From contig CALNXN010000010.1 of NCBI GenBank assembly GCA_942490645.1, positions 62,001 through 126,000 of the forward strand: a stretch of 64,000 nucleotides of DNA, given 5' to 3'. The notes below the pieces were generated by a model, which ran no database searches, had not been told where the DNA came from, and saw only the letters and a list, made by a program, of their open reading frames with translations. The DNA comes from CALNXN01 sp942490645 (GTDB lineage Bacteria; Pseudomonadota; Alphaproteobacteria; Rhodobacterales; Rhodobacteraceae). The position numbers and the translations under genes were made by a program. Shown here in pieces: positions 35,246 to 44,261 of the stretch; position 1 is the first letter of the stretch; every line of letters starts with the position of its first letter.

Positions 35246-36817
35246 TTATGCTCTGTAGGCGGGTTGGGGCGCGCGGTCCTGCAGAGATATAATTTGTCGC
35301 AGCATCGTTTCTGTTAAGGTCGCTCGGATACCAGATGCCTTGGCGCTGTCATAGATGTTGTCCAACTCGTAGGGGTCCGTCGTGAGATCATAAAGCTCAT
35401 GCCAATCCTCCCCTTCTCGCAGCGACATTCGGTGCGTGTCAGTAACAACAGTTCGCACGCGTTGCGGGCGGTCAAATCCGGTCATGACACGTTGGCTGTC
35501 TTCTTCGACGATGATCGCGGGAGGCGGGGCCGTCGAAAACAGATCGCGCCCCTGCATCCCGTTGAAGGCCTGGATGCCAGCGCGGGCAAGGATCGTCGCC
35601 GAAATGTCGATGCTGGAGGCCAGCCCTGCATCCACCTTGCGATCGACGGGCGCAGCTGGGTCATGCCAGATGAACGGCACACGCAGGATGCCTTGATAGT
35701 GCAGCAACAGTTTGAGCATCAAACCGTGATCACCCATGTAGTCGCCGTGATCCGACGTGAATATCACGATGGTGTCGTCCGCCATTCCAACAGATTTCAG
35801 ATGCGCCAGGACGCGACCGATTGCATCGTCGATCATCGAGATAGAGCCATAGGTCAGGGCAATAATCGCGCGCGCCTCGTCTTCGGTGACGGTGAAGGGG
35901 CTTTGGTTGTCACGCGGGTCGGTGCCGTCTTCCATGGCTTTGCGCATGGCCTCAATCGGGGGCAGGTTTCCTTTGCCAAACGACGGGGGCAGCGGGATAT
36001 CGTCTGGATCGTACATATCCCAATATTTGCCGGGTGGCGTGAATGGGTGATGCGGGTCCGGGAATGACATCTGCAAGAAGAACGGCGCGTCGCTTTCGCT
36101 TTGCTCGGTCAGCCAATCCTGTGCGCGATCGGCGATCCATGACGTTGAATAAAGCTCCTCTGGCACGGCAGTCCGCCATGCTTGCGGTGCCTGGTAGCGA
36201 TTGTCGGGAAGTGCGTTTTCCGGCCCCACAAGACTGTCGAAATCTTCGCGTTGCTCGCGCGCCCATAGCAGGTAATCCCCCGATGCGTGATCGGCATGAT
36301 CCGCAGCAACCTCGACGTGGTCAAAGCCGTAGAAGTCACCGTCCATACGTTCGGCCAGGGGGCGGTCCCATATTGGCACGACTTCCAGATCGTAATCAGG
36401 CGAATGGCGGTTGCGTTTGTAGGCGTCGCGCAGCTCAACCCGCGGCGTGTGCAACCCGTCTTTGGCTTGATATTGATTGGTGGCGGGCAGCCCGGTGAAG
36501 CTTTGCAAATGGGACTTACCGATGAGGCCCGTGCTGTAGCCCGCGTCTTTGAGCAACTCAACGAAGGTTGTGTGATCCTTAGACAGCGGGATGCCGTTGT
36601 GGCGCGCGCCGTGCAGCGACGACATGCGCCCCGTCATGATCGACGCGCGATTGGGCATGCAGATCGGGTTGGCCACATAGAACCGGTCCCAACGGGTGCC
36701 CTTTTCGGCGATCCCGTCAATGTGGGGTGTTTTTACGATTGGATTGCCATAGCAGCCAAGGTGGTCGGCGCGATGTTGGTCGGTGATGATGAAGAGAAAG
36801 TTAGGGCGCTTGGTCAT
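35246..36817 (-). CDS. Sulfatase (formylglycine-dependent)
   Basis: A 523-residue alkaline-phosphatase-superfamily sulfatase. N-terminal metal motif FLFIITDQHRADHLGCYG, the active-site C-x-P-x-R at C53-R57 (CMPNRASIMTGR), whose Cys becomes formylglycine, and the later metal motif FTSDHGDYMGDHG are all present. There is no signal peptide, so it acts in the cytoplasm on imported sulfate esters. Its stop side faces a noncoding stretch and its start overlaps the TRAP permease stop by four bases, linking hydrolysis to uptake. The substrate could be an aryl, choline or sugar sulfate and cannot be told by eye. Confidence 0.88.
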   Translation of the reverse strand: MTKRPNFLFIITDQHRADHLGCYGNPIVKTPHIDGIAEKGTRWDRFYVANPICMPNRASIMTGRMSSLHGARHNGIPLSKDHTTFVELLKDAGYSTGLIGKSHLQSFTGLPATNQYQAKDGLHTPRVELRDAYKRNRHSPDYDLEVVPIWDRPLAERMDGDFYGFDHVEVAADHADHASGDYLLWAREQREDFDSLVGPENALPDNRYQAPQAWRTAVPEELYSTSWIADRAQDWLTEQSESDAPFFLQMSFPDPHHPFTPPGKYWDMYDPDDIPLPPSFGKGNLPPIEAMRKAMEDGTDPRDNQSPFTVTEDEARAIIALTYGSISMIDDAIGRVLAHLKSVGMADDTIVIFTSDHGDYMGDHGLMLKLLLHYQGILRVPFIWHDPAAPVDRKVDAGLASSIDISATILARAGIQAFNGMQGRDLFSTAPPPAIIVEEDSQRVMTGFDRPQRVRTVVTDTHRMSLREGEDWHELYDLTTDPYELDNIYDSAKASGIRATLTETMLRQIISLQDRAPQPAYRA

Positions 36818-38742
36818 GATGGGCTACCTTTCGCGGGGACAACTTGACTGTCACGGCGCAAATCCCACGCGATGAGGGCAATGCCGAGCGCCAATGCGGG
36901 CAAGTAGTAGGCGGGGCTGATGGCCAGCAGCGTGAAGGCGGCGACGAAGCGTAAAGCTACTTCGACCCAGGTGAGTTTGCCACGGTCATAAGCGGACAAC
37001 GCCGACGAGAACAGCCAGATACAGAATAAGGTCCGCGCGACGATCCATAGGAAAGTGACCATGTTGAATTCCTCGACGATCAACAGCGTTGGATAGAACG
37101 CGAAGATGAACGGGATGATGAATTTCGCCATGCCGAGGCGGAAAGCCATGAACGAAGTAATCAGCGGATTGGCCCCTGCAATCGGGGCGGCGGCATAGGC
37201 GGCAATCGCGACCGGTGGCGTCAGGGACGAGGCGACCCCATAATAGAAGACGAACATATGCGCCGTCAGCATCGACACACCAAGCGCCTGAATTGCGGGG
37301 CCCATGACCAAGACGATGATCAAGTAAGCGGGCAGTGTCGGCATGCCCATCCCGAGGACAAGCGCACCTATCATCGCCACCAACAGTGCTGAAAACAGAC
37401 TATCGCCGCGAATTTCTGCGATCACTCCGGCGAGTTTCAAGCCCAGTCCGGTGGAATCGAGCGATGATACCAAAACGCCAATCGTCGCAAGGGCGATCAG
37501 CAAGGTCGCGCCCGATTTACAGCCAGAGATAAACGAGGTCCAAACCCGCATCGGGTTGCGGCGCACTTCTGGGTTGATCACGGACAGGACCAGCAAAACG
37601 ATGACTGCATAAAAGCCCGCGGATGATGTAGACAGACCCAAGACAAGTGAGATGATGACAGCCGCAATCGGGCCGACAAACAACACCGAGTTGAACATAT
37701 CGACGCGGGTGATCTGGTCATCTACTTCAAGGGGTTGAACTTCAATCCCCTGCCGCCGCGCCTCGACCGTGACGGCGCAAAACAGGCTGAAGTAGTAGAA
37801 CAGCGCAGGGAACAGGGCGGCGATGATGATGTTGAGGTAGCCCACGCCGGTCAGGTCAGCCATGACAAGGGCAGCAGCTCCCATGATCGGCGGCATGATT
37901 TGCCCGCCAGATGAGGCCGTCGCCTCGATACCGGCGGCAAAGGGGCGCGAGAACCCGCGCTTGATGATCATCGGAATGGTAAAGGTGCCGGTGCCGACGA
38001 TATTGGCAACCGTGCTGCCCGACATGGTCCCGAACAGCGACGACGCGAGAATCGCCGCGTGCGCCGGACCACCGCGCGTGCGACGTGTCGCCAGAAATGC
38101 AAATTTCAGCAGTGTATCCCCAGCACCGGTGCCTTCAAGCAGAGCGCCGAAGATGATGAAGATGAACACCGTGCTCAGCACGATATTGGTCAGCGACCCG
38201 AACACGCCCTTGTTGGTGTTATACCAAAGCGCTGACGCGATTTCGCGCAACGTAAAGCCCGCGTGTTCTAGCAATCCCGGCAAATGCTCGCCAAAAAGCA
38301 TATAGAGAACGCCCAAGACCCCGACGCCAAACACGCCGTAGCCCCACAGCCGTCGACACAGTTCCAGAAACACAGCGACACCCGCAAGCGCGGGCCAGAC
38401 GTCACGGTTGGTCACGTCATAGAGCGCCGTTTGCATTTGGGTCTGGACGGAAAAGAAGGCCCAGATCGACCACAGACCGACAACCAGCAAAACGACGTCT
38501 ATCAGCAAGAACGTATTCGTTTTCGCGGCCATCATTTCGCCTGCCGCCGCTCGTTTGCTTTGAGAGGCCGCAATTGCGACGATGAGGGCCAGTGCAAAGC
38601 CACCCGCCCGGTGCGTTGTCGGATCAAGTAAGCCAATGCCCGAGATGTAGATCGTGATCGCGCCAAGGGTGGCTGCGGCAAGGACGCCTGCAATCGCAAA
38701 CAGGTTGGCCAACGTGCGGCCATTGGTCATGTCATTGGTCAT
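36814..38742 (-). CDS. TRAP transporter fused permease (4TM-12TM, TAXI type)
   Basis: A 642-residue membrane protein joining the small (DctQ-like) and large (DctM-like) TRAP subunits, as is usual for TAXI systems. Many hydrophobic helices are visible. The core motif region reads FGTMSGSTVANIVGTGTFTI and later VLGMGMPTLPAYLI, both typical of DctM. It imports an organic anion using a sodium or proton gradient. The ATG follows GGGATG; a second ATG four codons in is possible. It lies between the TAXI binding protein and the sulfatase. Confidence 0.9.
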   Translation of the reverse strand: MTNDMTNGRTLANLFAIAGVLAAATLGAITIYISGIGLLDPTTHRAGGFALALIVAIAASQSKRAAAGEMMAAKTNTFLLIDVVLLVVGLWSIWAFFSVQTQMQTALYDVTNRDVWPALAGVAVFLELCRRLWGYGVFGVGVLGVLYMLFGEHLPGLLEHAGFTLREIASALWYNTNKGVFGSLTNIVLSTVFIFIIFGALLEGTGAGDTLLKFAFLATRRTRGGPAHAAILASSLFGTMSGSTVANIVGTGTFTIPMIIKRGFSRPFAAGIEATASSGGQIMPPIMGAAALVMADLTGVGYLNIIIAALFPALFYYFSLFCAVTVEARRQGIEVQPLEVDDQITRVDMFNSVLFVGPIAAVIISLVLGLSTSSAGFYAVIVLLVLSVINPEVRRNPMRVWTSFISGCKSGATLLIALATIGVLVSSLDSTGLGLKLAGVIAEIRGDSLFSALLVAMIGALVLGMGMPTLPAYLIIVLVMGPAIQALGVSMLTAHMFVFYYGVASSLTPPVAIAAYAAAPIAGANPLITSFMAFRLGMAKFIIPFIFAFYPTLLIVEEFNMVTFLWIVARTLFCIWLFSSALSAYDRGKLTWVEVALRFVAAFTLLAISPAYYLPALALGIALIAWDLRRDSQVVPAKGSPS

Positions 38743-38813
38743 GGAAACATCCCAACTGCAAATTTGATGTGGGGCCGCACCGTGAAAGGTGCGGCCAGAT
38801 CAAGCGAGGTCGA

Positions 38814-39827
38814 TTAGGTGCCAGGGCGCAGATTGTCCGGAATTTCGACGCCGACTTCTTCGTAGTAGCGGATCGCGCCAGGGTGCAATGGCACGTTCAC
38901 CGACGTGAACGCTGTGTCCAGCGTTACGGCCTGCAGGAAGAATGCAGTCGCTTGCACTTCTTCGATGTTTTCCCAGAAGGCCTTTGTGGCTTGGTAAACG
39001 GTTTCTTCGTCCACGCCTGCATGGGTGCCCACAAACTGTGAGAAGGCCAAGGATGTGATTTCGCCGCTGGTTTGCTGACCTTTGTAGACGCCACCGTCAA
39101 ACGTGATCATACCGCGACCGGGGCCTCCTATGAGGTCTTGCATGGCCTGGGTGCCCAGGGCTTCTTCGGGAATGGACAGGATGCGGAACTCTCCGGACAA
39201 GCCGAACTGTTCGATATTTGCAGAGCCGATTTCCGCAGGGCGTACCATCATGTCGATGCGACCATCGGCCAAAGCCGCGTAGCCTTCGCCCCAAGACAGA
39301 CGGACGGCAGTGTAATCTGCGTCTGGTTCAAACCCTGTGATGTTGCGGATAATTGCCTCGGACGTTGCGGAAGCAGAGCCCGATGGAGGACCCGTGAAAA
39401 TGGTTTTGCCTTCAAGATCATCCCAGCTTTCAATGCCTGAGCCCGCCAACGTTACAGGATGATAGGCGCCAGCCTGAAAGCCGAAGATCGCGCGCAAGTT
39501 GGCGGCCGCTTCGGGCGCGTCTTCGATGGGTTCATACATGGCGCGATTGTTCGCCATCAAGTTAACAAGGGAAGGTACGGTGGAGAAGAACTCGATCTCT
39601 TCACGTCCTCCGCGCAGCATGGATTGCGTCAGCGTTTGCCCAGCGTTCACCTGAATTTCGATATCTGCCTTGCCCGCTTGATTGGCGAAGGCCACGAACA
39701 CTGTGTAGACCGGATCGCCTACGCCAGCAGTTTCACCGCGTTGAATTTCGGCGTTTGCGCTGCTCACGCCAGCCACGCAAAGGGCCGTTGCAGCCGCGAA
39801 TCGCGTCACTGAATGAAGATTGAACAT
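38814..39827 (-). CDS. TAXI-family TRAP transporter solute-binding protein
   Basis: A 337-residue periplasmic binding protein with a Sec signal peptide (about 1-26, ending SSANA). The fold pattern of TAXI proteins is visible: VNAGQTLTQSMLRGGREEIEF, LEGKTIFTGPPSGSASATSE and a PVYTVFVAF opening. It delivers a ligand to the permease 71 bases downstream. The ligand is unknown; the neighbouring sulfatase suggests a sulfated or related organic anion. A LysR regulator is divergently encoded 90 bases away. Confidence 0.9.
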   Translation of the reverse strand: MFNLHSVTRFAAATALCVAGVSSANAEIQRGETAGVGDPVYTVFVAFANQAGKADIEIQVNAGQTLTQSMLRGGREEIEFFSTVPSLVNLMANNRAMYEPIEDAPEAAANLRAIFGFQAGAYHPVTLAGSGIESWDDLEGKTIFTGPPSGSASATSEAIIRNITGFEPDADYTAVRLSWGEGYAALADGRIDMMVRPAEIGSANIEQFGLSGEFRILSIPEEALGTQAMQDLIGGPGRGMITFDGGVYKGQQTSGEITSLAFSQFVGTHAGVDEETVYQATKAFWENIEEVQATAFFLQAVTLDTAFTSVNVPLHPGAIRYYEEVGVEIPDNLRPGT

Positions 39828-39917
39828 TGTATCCTCCCAAATCTGTTCAACGGAACTATACCGCTTCCATTGTAGAAAAAATAATTCAATAGTAGCGATG
39901 ATTCATAAGGAATTGGT

Positions 39918-40847
39918 ATGCGGATTGACCCCAGACACCTCGTACAACTCTCGATGATTATCGAGGCGGGGTCATTCCAGACCGCCGCTGAGCGGTTGGG
40001 CATGACGCAACCCGCACTCAGCCGGAACATCCGCGTGCTGGAAAGCCGGATCGGGTCGGCGGTCTTTGATCGCAGGGCGCGCAAGGCCGTACCGACGGAG
40101 ATTGGACTGCGGCTGGCCGAACATGGGCTGACCGTTCGCATCGCCGAAGACCAGGCGGCGGCCTATTCCAAACAGGCGGCGTCAGGATCGGCAGGGGAAC
40201 TTCGTGTCGGTGCACCCCCGATTATTGCTGGCCATTTCTTGACGCATCGCCTTTCAAAATTCGTACGAGATAATCCAGATTGCCACGTCGAACTGCGTGT
40301 CGGTCTGGTCCATGAATTACGCTCGATGCTGGAACGGTCGCAAATCGACATCATTGTCGGACCGCGCAATCTGGCCGAAGGCGTCGCTGAAATGTCGTTT
40401 GAACTTTTGGTGGATGAAAGCGTCGGGATTATGTGCCGGTCTGACCATCCATTGACACGACTGGCTAAAGTCAGGCCCAGCGACCTTGCACAGCAGAAAT
40501 GGGTCGCACATTCCCGTGGCAGCACACTGCGCTTGCAGACCGAGGCCGCATTGGTCGCGATGGGGTTGGACCGCGTTCATGTCACTGTGGAAACGGACTC
40601 AATCCGCTCTGTCCTTGAGATTGTCGAATTCACAGACCTGATTACAACCATGCCCCGCGAGACGACTCAAATATACTTACGCGAAAACCTGACGTTTCTA
40701 GACGCGGACCACGCGCAGTTTTCGCGCCCCATCGGGATTATCAAACGGGTCAACGCCCCTGCGAATGCAGTGGTTTCTAAGTTCGTCAGTCTCTTGCAGC
40801 AAGGCACGGACAGCCTCCATGCCGCTAAGAGGTCGCGAGATCTGTGA
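39918..40847 (+). CDS. LysR-family transcriptional regulator
   Basis: A 309-residue LysR regulator. The N-terminal winged HTH (about 5-64) reads LSMIIEAGSFQTAAERLGMTQPALSRNIRVLE, and the rest is a periplasmic-binding-protein-like effector domain (from about 92, LRVGAPPIIAGHFL). The ATG follows AAGGA. It is divergent from the TAXI binding-protein gene, so it most likely controls the sulfatase/TRAP operon in response to its substrate, the usual LysR arrangement. The 90-base gap is A/T-rich; I could not fix an operator. Confidence 0.9.
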   Translation: MRIDPRHLVQLSMIIEAGSFQTAAERLGMTQPALSRNIRVLESRIGSAVFDRRARKAVPTEIGLRLAEHGLTVRIAEDQAAAYSKQAASGSAGELRVGAPPIIAGHFLTHRLSKFVRDNPDCHVELRVGLVHELRSMLERSQIDIIVGPRNLAEGVAEMSFELLVDESVGIMCRSDHPLTRLAKVRPSDLAQQKWVAHSRGSTLRLQTEAALVAMGLDRVHVTVETDSIRSVLEIVEFTDLITTMPRETTQIYLRENLTFLDADHAQFSRPIGIIKRVNAPANAVVSKFVSLLQQGTDSLHAAKRSRDL

Positions 40848-41448
40848 GTGCCCGCTTGAACGCCACATCATCGTGAAGTTCGGACTTCAAAGTGCGATTC
40901 ATTGCCTTCATGGGCTATTGGCGTATGAGTGCATCCTTCCGGAACCGCAAAGCAGACGTTCGTTTGCGAGGCAGAATAGGCCTTTGCGGGCTCAATGCGG
41001 ACCTTTGCGGCAGCGTATATCGACGTCCGGTTTGTGCCTATCAAAGCAAAAGGCGGTTTGCCCGCACAGCAGTCACCGGCCTCAACGACTGCTTTGCTTC
41101 ACACCGCGTGTGCTAGTTACCAAGGGGAGGATTAAACACGCGCCTTCTGGAACCGCTATCTCCAGCGGATAGTCTGGCTTTCTTGGTTCTGCCGCTGGAC
41201 CACAATGACGTCTTTGGGCTTGGAGCAGACACAAAACGCGTTTCGGATGGAAGGCAGTTATGGGACGTTTGCCGATGTGGTGGAGCAAAAGGCATGCGCC
41301 CCAGCTGTTCAGATTGAGGCGTTACAGCTTACTCATCCAAGATCAAATCACTGTTACAATCAATTGGTTCAATTTGGGTGGGCTTTGGGGCTGGCCAGCG
41401 GACCGGTAGAAAAAACACGAAATAACTTCGATATCTTATGCAGATCAA
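40848..41448. other. 601 bases between LysR and tRNA-Ser without a supported gene
   Basis: Open frames here are short and one runs through the tRNA, so none is believable. The stretch around 40935-41050 (GCAGACGTTCG and related lines) resembles the degenerate noncoding sequence seen at 35010-35230. Nothing else is recognised. Confidence 0.45.
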
Positions 41449-41538
41449 TGGCGGAGAGACAGGGATTCGAACCCTGGGTAGGCTTGCACCCACAACGGTT
41501 TTCGAGACCGCCCCGTTCGACCACTCCGGCACCTCTCC
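41449..41538 (-). tRNA. tRNA-Ser (anticodon CGA)
   Basis: A 90-base class II tRNA on the minus strand. It opens GGAGAGGTGCCGGAGTGGTC, has the anticodon loop CTCGAAA (anticodon CGA, reading UCG), a variable arm with the GTGGGTGC/CCTACCC pattern, the T loop GGTTCGAATCC, and ends CTCTCCGCCA, so CCA is encoded. The acceptor stem pairs over seven bases with one G-T. Confidence 0.96.
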
Positions 41539-41698
41539 GCGGGGATCTTGGTGCGCCGCGTTTATTCGGGTTTGACGGCTGTGACAAGGGTGAATTGGCG
41601 GAATGGGTCGCTCACCGGAATTTTCGTTGCCGGGGGCGCGAAATGTCCTAAGCTGACAGTCGAAGCAGGTTTTTCCTGCGTCGAAAGAGGAGACTGTA

Positions 41699-42538
41699 AT
41701 GCTCGCAATTCCGCGTTTTCTGCCCGTTTTCCTGTACCTCATGGTCTGTGTGCTGCTGGCTGTGACGCCGGCGCAAGCGCAGCAAAACGACCGTCTTGAG
41801 GCGTTTCTGGAAGTGACCGGATTTGATGTGGCATTGGAAAGCATCAAGCTGTCCGCTGAATCCGCACCCCTGATGATAGGGCTGGAAGCGGATGATTTCG
41901 GGTCTGAATGGACGCGGTTGGTCGAGGAGGTGTTTGACACCGACGAGATGCACGACATGGCGTTGGATATTCTGGCACAAACCCTTGATGACGACCTTCT
42001 CAGCCATGCGGTTGAGTTTTATGCGTCGGACTTGGGGCAAAGGCTGGTGGCCGCGGAAAACGCGTCGCACATGAAAGAAGACGATGATCTCAAACGTGAA
42101 AGCGGCGAGCAGATCATCTCCGGGCTTGTGCGTCTGGGCGCGCCCCGGCTTGAGGAATTGAAACGCCTGAATGCCGCCACTGGTTCCGAAGACAGCTCGG
42201 TCCGGGCGATCCAAGAGGTACAGGTGCGGTTCTTGATGGCGGCGGCGGGCGCAGGCGTGATCGAATTGCGTATGGAAGAGGCGGACCTGCGCGAGGCTTT
42301 GAAATCACAGGAAGGCGAATTGCGCCGAAGTCTGCAAGCCTCGGCATTGGCCAGTTCAGCCTATACCTATCAGGCGTTTTCCGATGATGAGGTGGCGGCC
42401 TATGCCGACGCATTGGAGGACCCCATGATGGGGCAGGTTTATGAATTGATGAATGCGGTGCAATTCGAGATCATGGCCAATCGCTACGAAGCCATGGCCG
42501 ACGAGATGAGCCGCCTGCAACCGAGCCAGGACCTGTGA
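41699..42538 (+). CDS. Secreted DUF2059-type protein
   Basis: A 279-residue protein with a signal peptide (about 1-27, ending TPAQA). The mature part is mainly helical and shows the DUF2059 pattern in two places (FYASDLGQRLVAAENAS and FSDDEVAAYADALEDPMMGQVYELMN). The function of the family is unknown to me. It overlaps the next gene by GTGA, and that product is a diverged relative, so the pair looks like a tandem duplication. The ATG follows AAGAGGAG; it lies 160 bases after the tRNA on the other strand. Confidence 0.75.
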   Translation: MLAIPRFLPVFLYLMVCVLLAVTPAQAQQNDRLEAFLEVTGFDVALESIKLSAESAPLMIGLEADDFGSEWTRLVEEVFDTDEMHDMALDILAQTLDDDLLSHAVEFYASDLGQRLVAAENASHMKEDDDLKRESGEQIISGLVRLGAPRLEELKRLNAATGSEDSSVRAIQEVQVRFLMAAAGAGVIELRMEEADLREALKSQEGELRRSLQASALASSAYTYQAFSDDEVAAYADALEDPMMGQVYELMNAVQFEIMANRYEAMADEMSRLQPSQDL

Positions 42539-43353
42539 GGCTCTTGCGTACTTGTATCGCCGCCACGGTGGCGGTGTGCCTTGCCGTTCCGAGCTGGGCC
42601 GACGCGCGGCTGACGGTGTTGCTGGATGTGATGCGTCTGGATGATGTGGTACGGATACTGCGCCTTGAGGGGGCTGAGTATGCCAATACACTGAACGAGG
42701 ATATGCTGGACGGGCAGGGCGGTGCCTTTTTCGACACTCAGGTCGATCGCATCTATGACGCCCGCGCAATGGCGGAGCATATCCGCTCAGGTTTCGAAGA
42801 AATCCTGACGCCGGATGAGATTGAGGCGGTGATCGGTTTTTTCAATTCGGACCTCGGCGCGCAAATTATCAGCCTCGAGAACGCCGCGCGTGAAGCCATG
42901 ACTGACCCGGACGTAGAAGAGGCCGCGCGCGCTGCTTACATCGATGCTCAAGACGCGCCGGGCGAACGTCTGGCGCTGTTGGATCGGTTTGTCGAAGAAA
43001 ACAGCTTGATGGACCGCAATGTTGCGGCTGCGATGAGCAGCAATCTGGCGTTCTATAACGGGCTGGTGGACGGAAAATACATCAGCCTTTCGCCGGATCA
43101 GATGCTCACAGAAGTGTGGGATCAGGAAGAGGAGCTGCGCGCGGACACGCAAGACTGGCTATATGGGTACTTTCTGCTGGCCTATCAGCCGCTGAAGGTG
43201 TCGGAACTGGAAGCTTATGTCGCGTTTTCCGTAAGCCCGGTGGGCCAATCACTGAACCGTGCGCTTTTTGCCGGGCACGAACAGATGTACCGCGAGATTT
43301 CCTACGCTCTGGGTCGCGCCATCGCGCTGAGTGCTGCGGGCAGTACCTTGTGA
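42535..43353 (+). CDS. Second secreted DUF2059-like protein (paralogue)
   Basis: A 272-residue protein starting with GTG inside the stop of the preceding gene. Signal peptide about 1-23 (CLAVPSWADA). The repeated LTPDEIEAVIGFFNSDLGAQIISLENAA and LKVSELEAYVAFSVSPVGQSLN segments match the DUF2059-like repeats of its neighbour, including the D/E-x-x-x-F-x-x-S-x-x-G-Q spacing. Both are envelope proteins of unknown role, probably made together. No catalytic motif is seen. Confidence 0.72.
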   Translation: MRLLRTCIAATVAVCLAVPSWADARLTVLLDVMRLDDVVRILRLEGAEYANTLNEDMLDGQGGAFFDTQVDRIYDARAMAEHIRSGFEEILTPDEIEAVIGFFNSDLGAQIISLENAAREAMTDPDVEEAARAAYIDAQDAPGERLALLDRFVEENSLMDRNVAAAMSSNLAFYNGLVDGKYISLSPDQMLTEVWDQEEELRADTQDWLYGYFLLAYQPLKVSELEAYVAFSVSPVGQSLNRALFAGHEQMYREISYALGRAIALSAAGSTL

Positions 43354-43553
43354 TCCGTCCCGTTAGGCCCAGAGTGGGACACCTGATTGCGACTTGATCT
43401 TTGGTGCCAAGCAAACGCACGATCACGCACTGAAATCCAGGCAAACACGATCGCCCGGTGGGGTTGCGCCAAGTCGGGGACGCAGTTGTGCGCCCAGATA
43501 AACCATCTGACGGAGCGGACCGAGCAAGACGCAATGAGAAAGTTGGATAGCCT

Positions 43554-44228
43554 ATGAAGCGCGCGATGGATGCGACCTTGGGCAAGTGGTTGCGCCATAT
43601 CCTGTTTGTACTATTTCGCAGCTACTATGCGCTGTTTTACAATGTCAGTTGCTCCAACAAGCATCTGCTACAGGATCAACCCGGCACGCTTATTCTGGCA
43701 ACGCATGTCAGCCGTCACGACGGCCCGTTGATCGCAGCTATTCTTTATTCCACAACGCGCATCCGACCGACGGTGCATTACGATGAATACTACAACTGGT
43801 CGCAATGGCTGCCGATGTATATCTCTGCTGCAATCCCGATGAGTTCCCCGCAAAGCTGGCCGCCCGAGCGTCGCAAAGCGCGCAAAGAGTGGGCGCTCGA
43901 TGTTGTGCGAAAAGTATTGGCGGCAGGCAGTTCGGTGTTGGTCTTTCCAGCAGGCAAAATCCGCAGACAGCCGGAAGAAGTAATCCAACCCAATCTGTCA
44001 GGCGTGCGCGACTTCATGCAAATGAACCCGGATGCACCGGTGATGTTGTTGCGGCTGGACGGGCTGGGCCAGTTTCAGTTCGCCAAATATGACGGCTTCT
44101 GGAGCTTTCTGGGCATCAAGAAGGGGCGCCGCCATGTCAATATGGACCTGTCACCAGTAACGGATCTGGACCCGTCGATGGATCTTGCACAGTTCAACAA
44201 ACGACTGGAGACGCTGCTGAACAGCTAA
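43554..44228 (+). CDS. Acyltransferase of the PlsC/AGPAT family
   Basis: A 224-residue membrane-associated acyltransferase. The catalytic H-x4-D motif appears as ATHVSRHDGP, and a second conserved block (VLVFPAGKIRRQPEE) corresponds to the F-P-E-G/FPAG substrate-binding motif. One hydrophobic N-terminal stretch (ILFVLFRSYYALFYN) could dip into the membrane. It probably acylates a lysophospholipid or related glycerolipid; the acceptor is uncertain because Ala replaces Glu in FPxG. A 200-base gap without features precedes it. Confidence 0.72.
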   Translation: MKRAMDATLGKWLRHILFVLFRSYYALFYNVSCSNKHLLQDQPGTLILATHVSRHDGPLIAAILYSTTRIRPTVHYDEYYNWSQWLPMYISAAIPMSSPQSWPPERRKARKEWALDVVRKVLAAGSSVLVFPAGKIRRQPEEVIQPNLSGVRDFMQMNPDAPVMLLRLDGLGQFQFAKYDGFWSFLGIKKGRRHVNMDLSPVTDLDPSMDLAQFNKRLETLLNS

Positions 44229-44231
44229 GGC

Positions 44232-44255
44232 GCGGGGCGGACCCCGCACCTTTTC
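44232..44255 (+). terminator. Terminator after the acyltransferase
   Basis: GCGGGG pairs with CCCCGC around loop CGGA, followed by ACC and TTTTCTT. It lies three bases past the acyltransferase stop and between two convergent genes. The short spacer before the T run makes it less than ideal. Confidence 0.55.
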
Positions 44256-44261
44256 TTGTGT

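Noticed and set aside
40829..40903. 25-codon minus-strand frame at the end of LysR
   Set aside because: Too short, overlaps the LysR coding end and has no support.
41205..41651. 148-codon plus-strand frame after LysR
   Set aside because: It runs straight through the minus-strand tRNA-Ser and continues past it, so it cannot be a normal gene.
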